A stretch of 12,713 nt of DNA from an uncultured Erysipelotrichaceae bacterium (GTDB taxonomy: Bacteria > Bacillota_I > Bacilli_A > RF39 > UBA660): NCBI GenBank assembly GCA_902795725.1, contig CADBLY010000019.1, positions 1 through 12,713 of the forward strand, given 5' to 3'. Under the pieces are notes generated by a model. That model was not told the DNA's origin. It searched no databases and worked only from the letters and a program-made list of their open reading frames with translations. Positions 12,642 to 12,713 of this stretch are shown piece after piece. The position numbers and the translations under genes were made by a program. Numbering within the stretch: the stretch's first letter is position 1; each line of letters begins with the position of its first letter.

Positions 12642-12713
12642 GTATTTATAACTGCATTTCTTACTGCTTGTTATACAGGTATGAGAACTGGTGAAGTATT
12701 TGCTTTAACTTGG
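12642..12713 (+). pseudogene. Tyrosine recombinase (phage-type integrase) fragment
   Basis: The last 24 codons read VFITAFLTACYTGMRTGEVF then ALTW. This matches the start of the tyrosine-recombinase catalytic domain, where TGMRxGE carries the first catalytic Arg. It is in frame with the truncated transposase upstream, with no start codon or ribosome binding site of its own, and runs off the window. The upstream DNA-binding half of an integrase is missing, so this is either a recombination remnant or an assembly join. His/Arg/Tyr catalytic residues would lie beyond the window. Confidence 0.75.

Noticed and set aside
1..12713. Mollicutes-type genetic code (TGA = Trp)
   Set aside because: Several genes end in TGA with coupled downstream starts, and conserved Trp residues are encoded by TGG.

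Overview
The window is about 30% GC or a little above and uses the standard bacterial code: several genes end in TGA and Trp is read from TGG. Gene content and order (rpsM-rpsK-rpoA-rplQ, a csp gene, then long-form hpf next to secA) point to a low-GC Bacillota. A gut-type Bacilli/Erysipelotrichia/RF39-like lineage is plausible, but the species cannot be named from sequence alone.

Layout. Bases 1-1830 are the 3' end of the ribosomal-protein supercluster (S13 tail, S11, RNA polymerase alpha, L17), closed by a hairpin overlapping the rplQ stop. Bases 1861-4860 hold a complete Agr-type peptide quorum-sensing locus in an unusual layout. A LytTR response regulator and its sensor kinase are on the plus strand. 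A 39-codon AgrD peptide gene and AgrB are on the minus strand, converging on a shared terminator. Bases 5026-8508 are core genes, each with its own promoter and terminator: a cold-shock protein, the hibernation factor Hpf, and SecA.

Bases 8455-11655 look like a small integrated element at the 3' end of secA. A 40-bp perfect direct repeat (8455-8494 and 11616-11655) spans the secA stop codon and the 5' arm of its terminator. In the right copy the homology continues about 30 bp further upstream, as a synonymously diverged copy of the SecA C-terminal zinc tail. Paired 10-bp sites (TAGATACGTT) lie inside both ends, as expected for integrase arm sites. The element carries only two translationally coupled genes. 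The first is a ~689-aa protein with seven zinc ribbons, a Vsr-like PD-(D/E)XK nuclease domain inserted among them and a NUMOD1-like tail. The second is a 197-aa protein with a possible HEPN motif (R-N-x3-H). It encodes no integrase of its own, which suggests a satellite-like cargo element mobilised in trans. I consider it the best candidate here for an undescribed system, either homing-type or defensive.

Bases 11656-12713 are a junkyard of other mobile DNA. Three 14-bp repeats occur at an exact 34-bp period, followed by a terminator, an ISL3-type transposase broken by a one-base shift in an A8 tract, and an in-frame join of that transposase to the catalytic start of a tyrosine recombinase that runs off the window. 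prfB, the usual gene after secA in Bacilli, is not seen.
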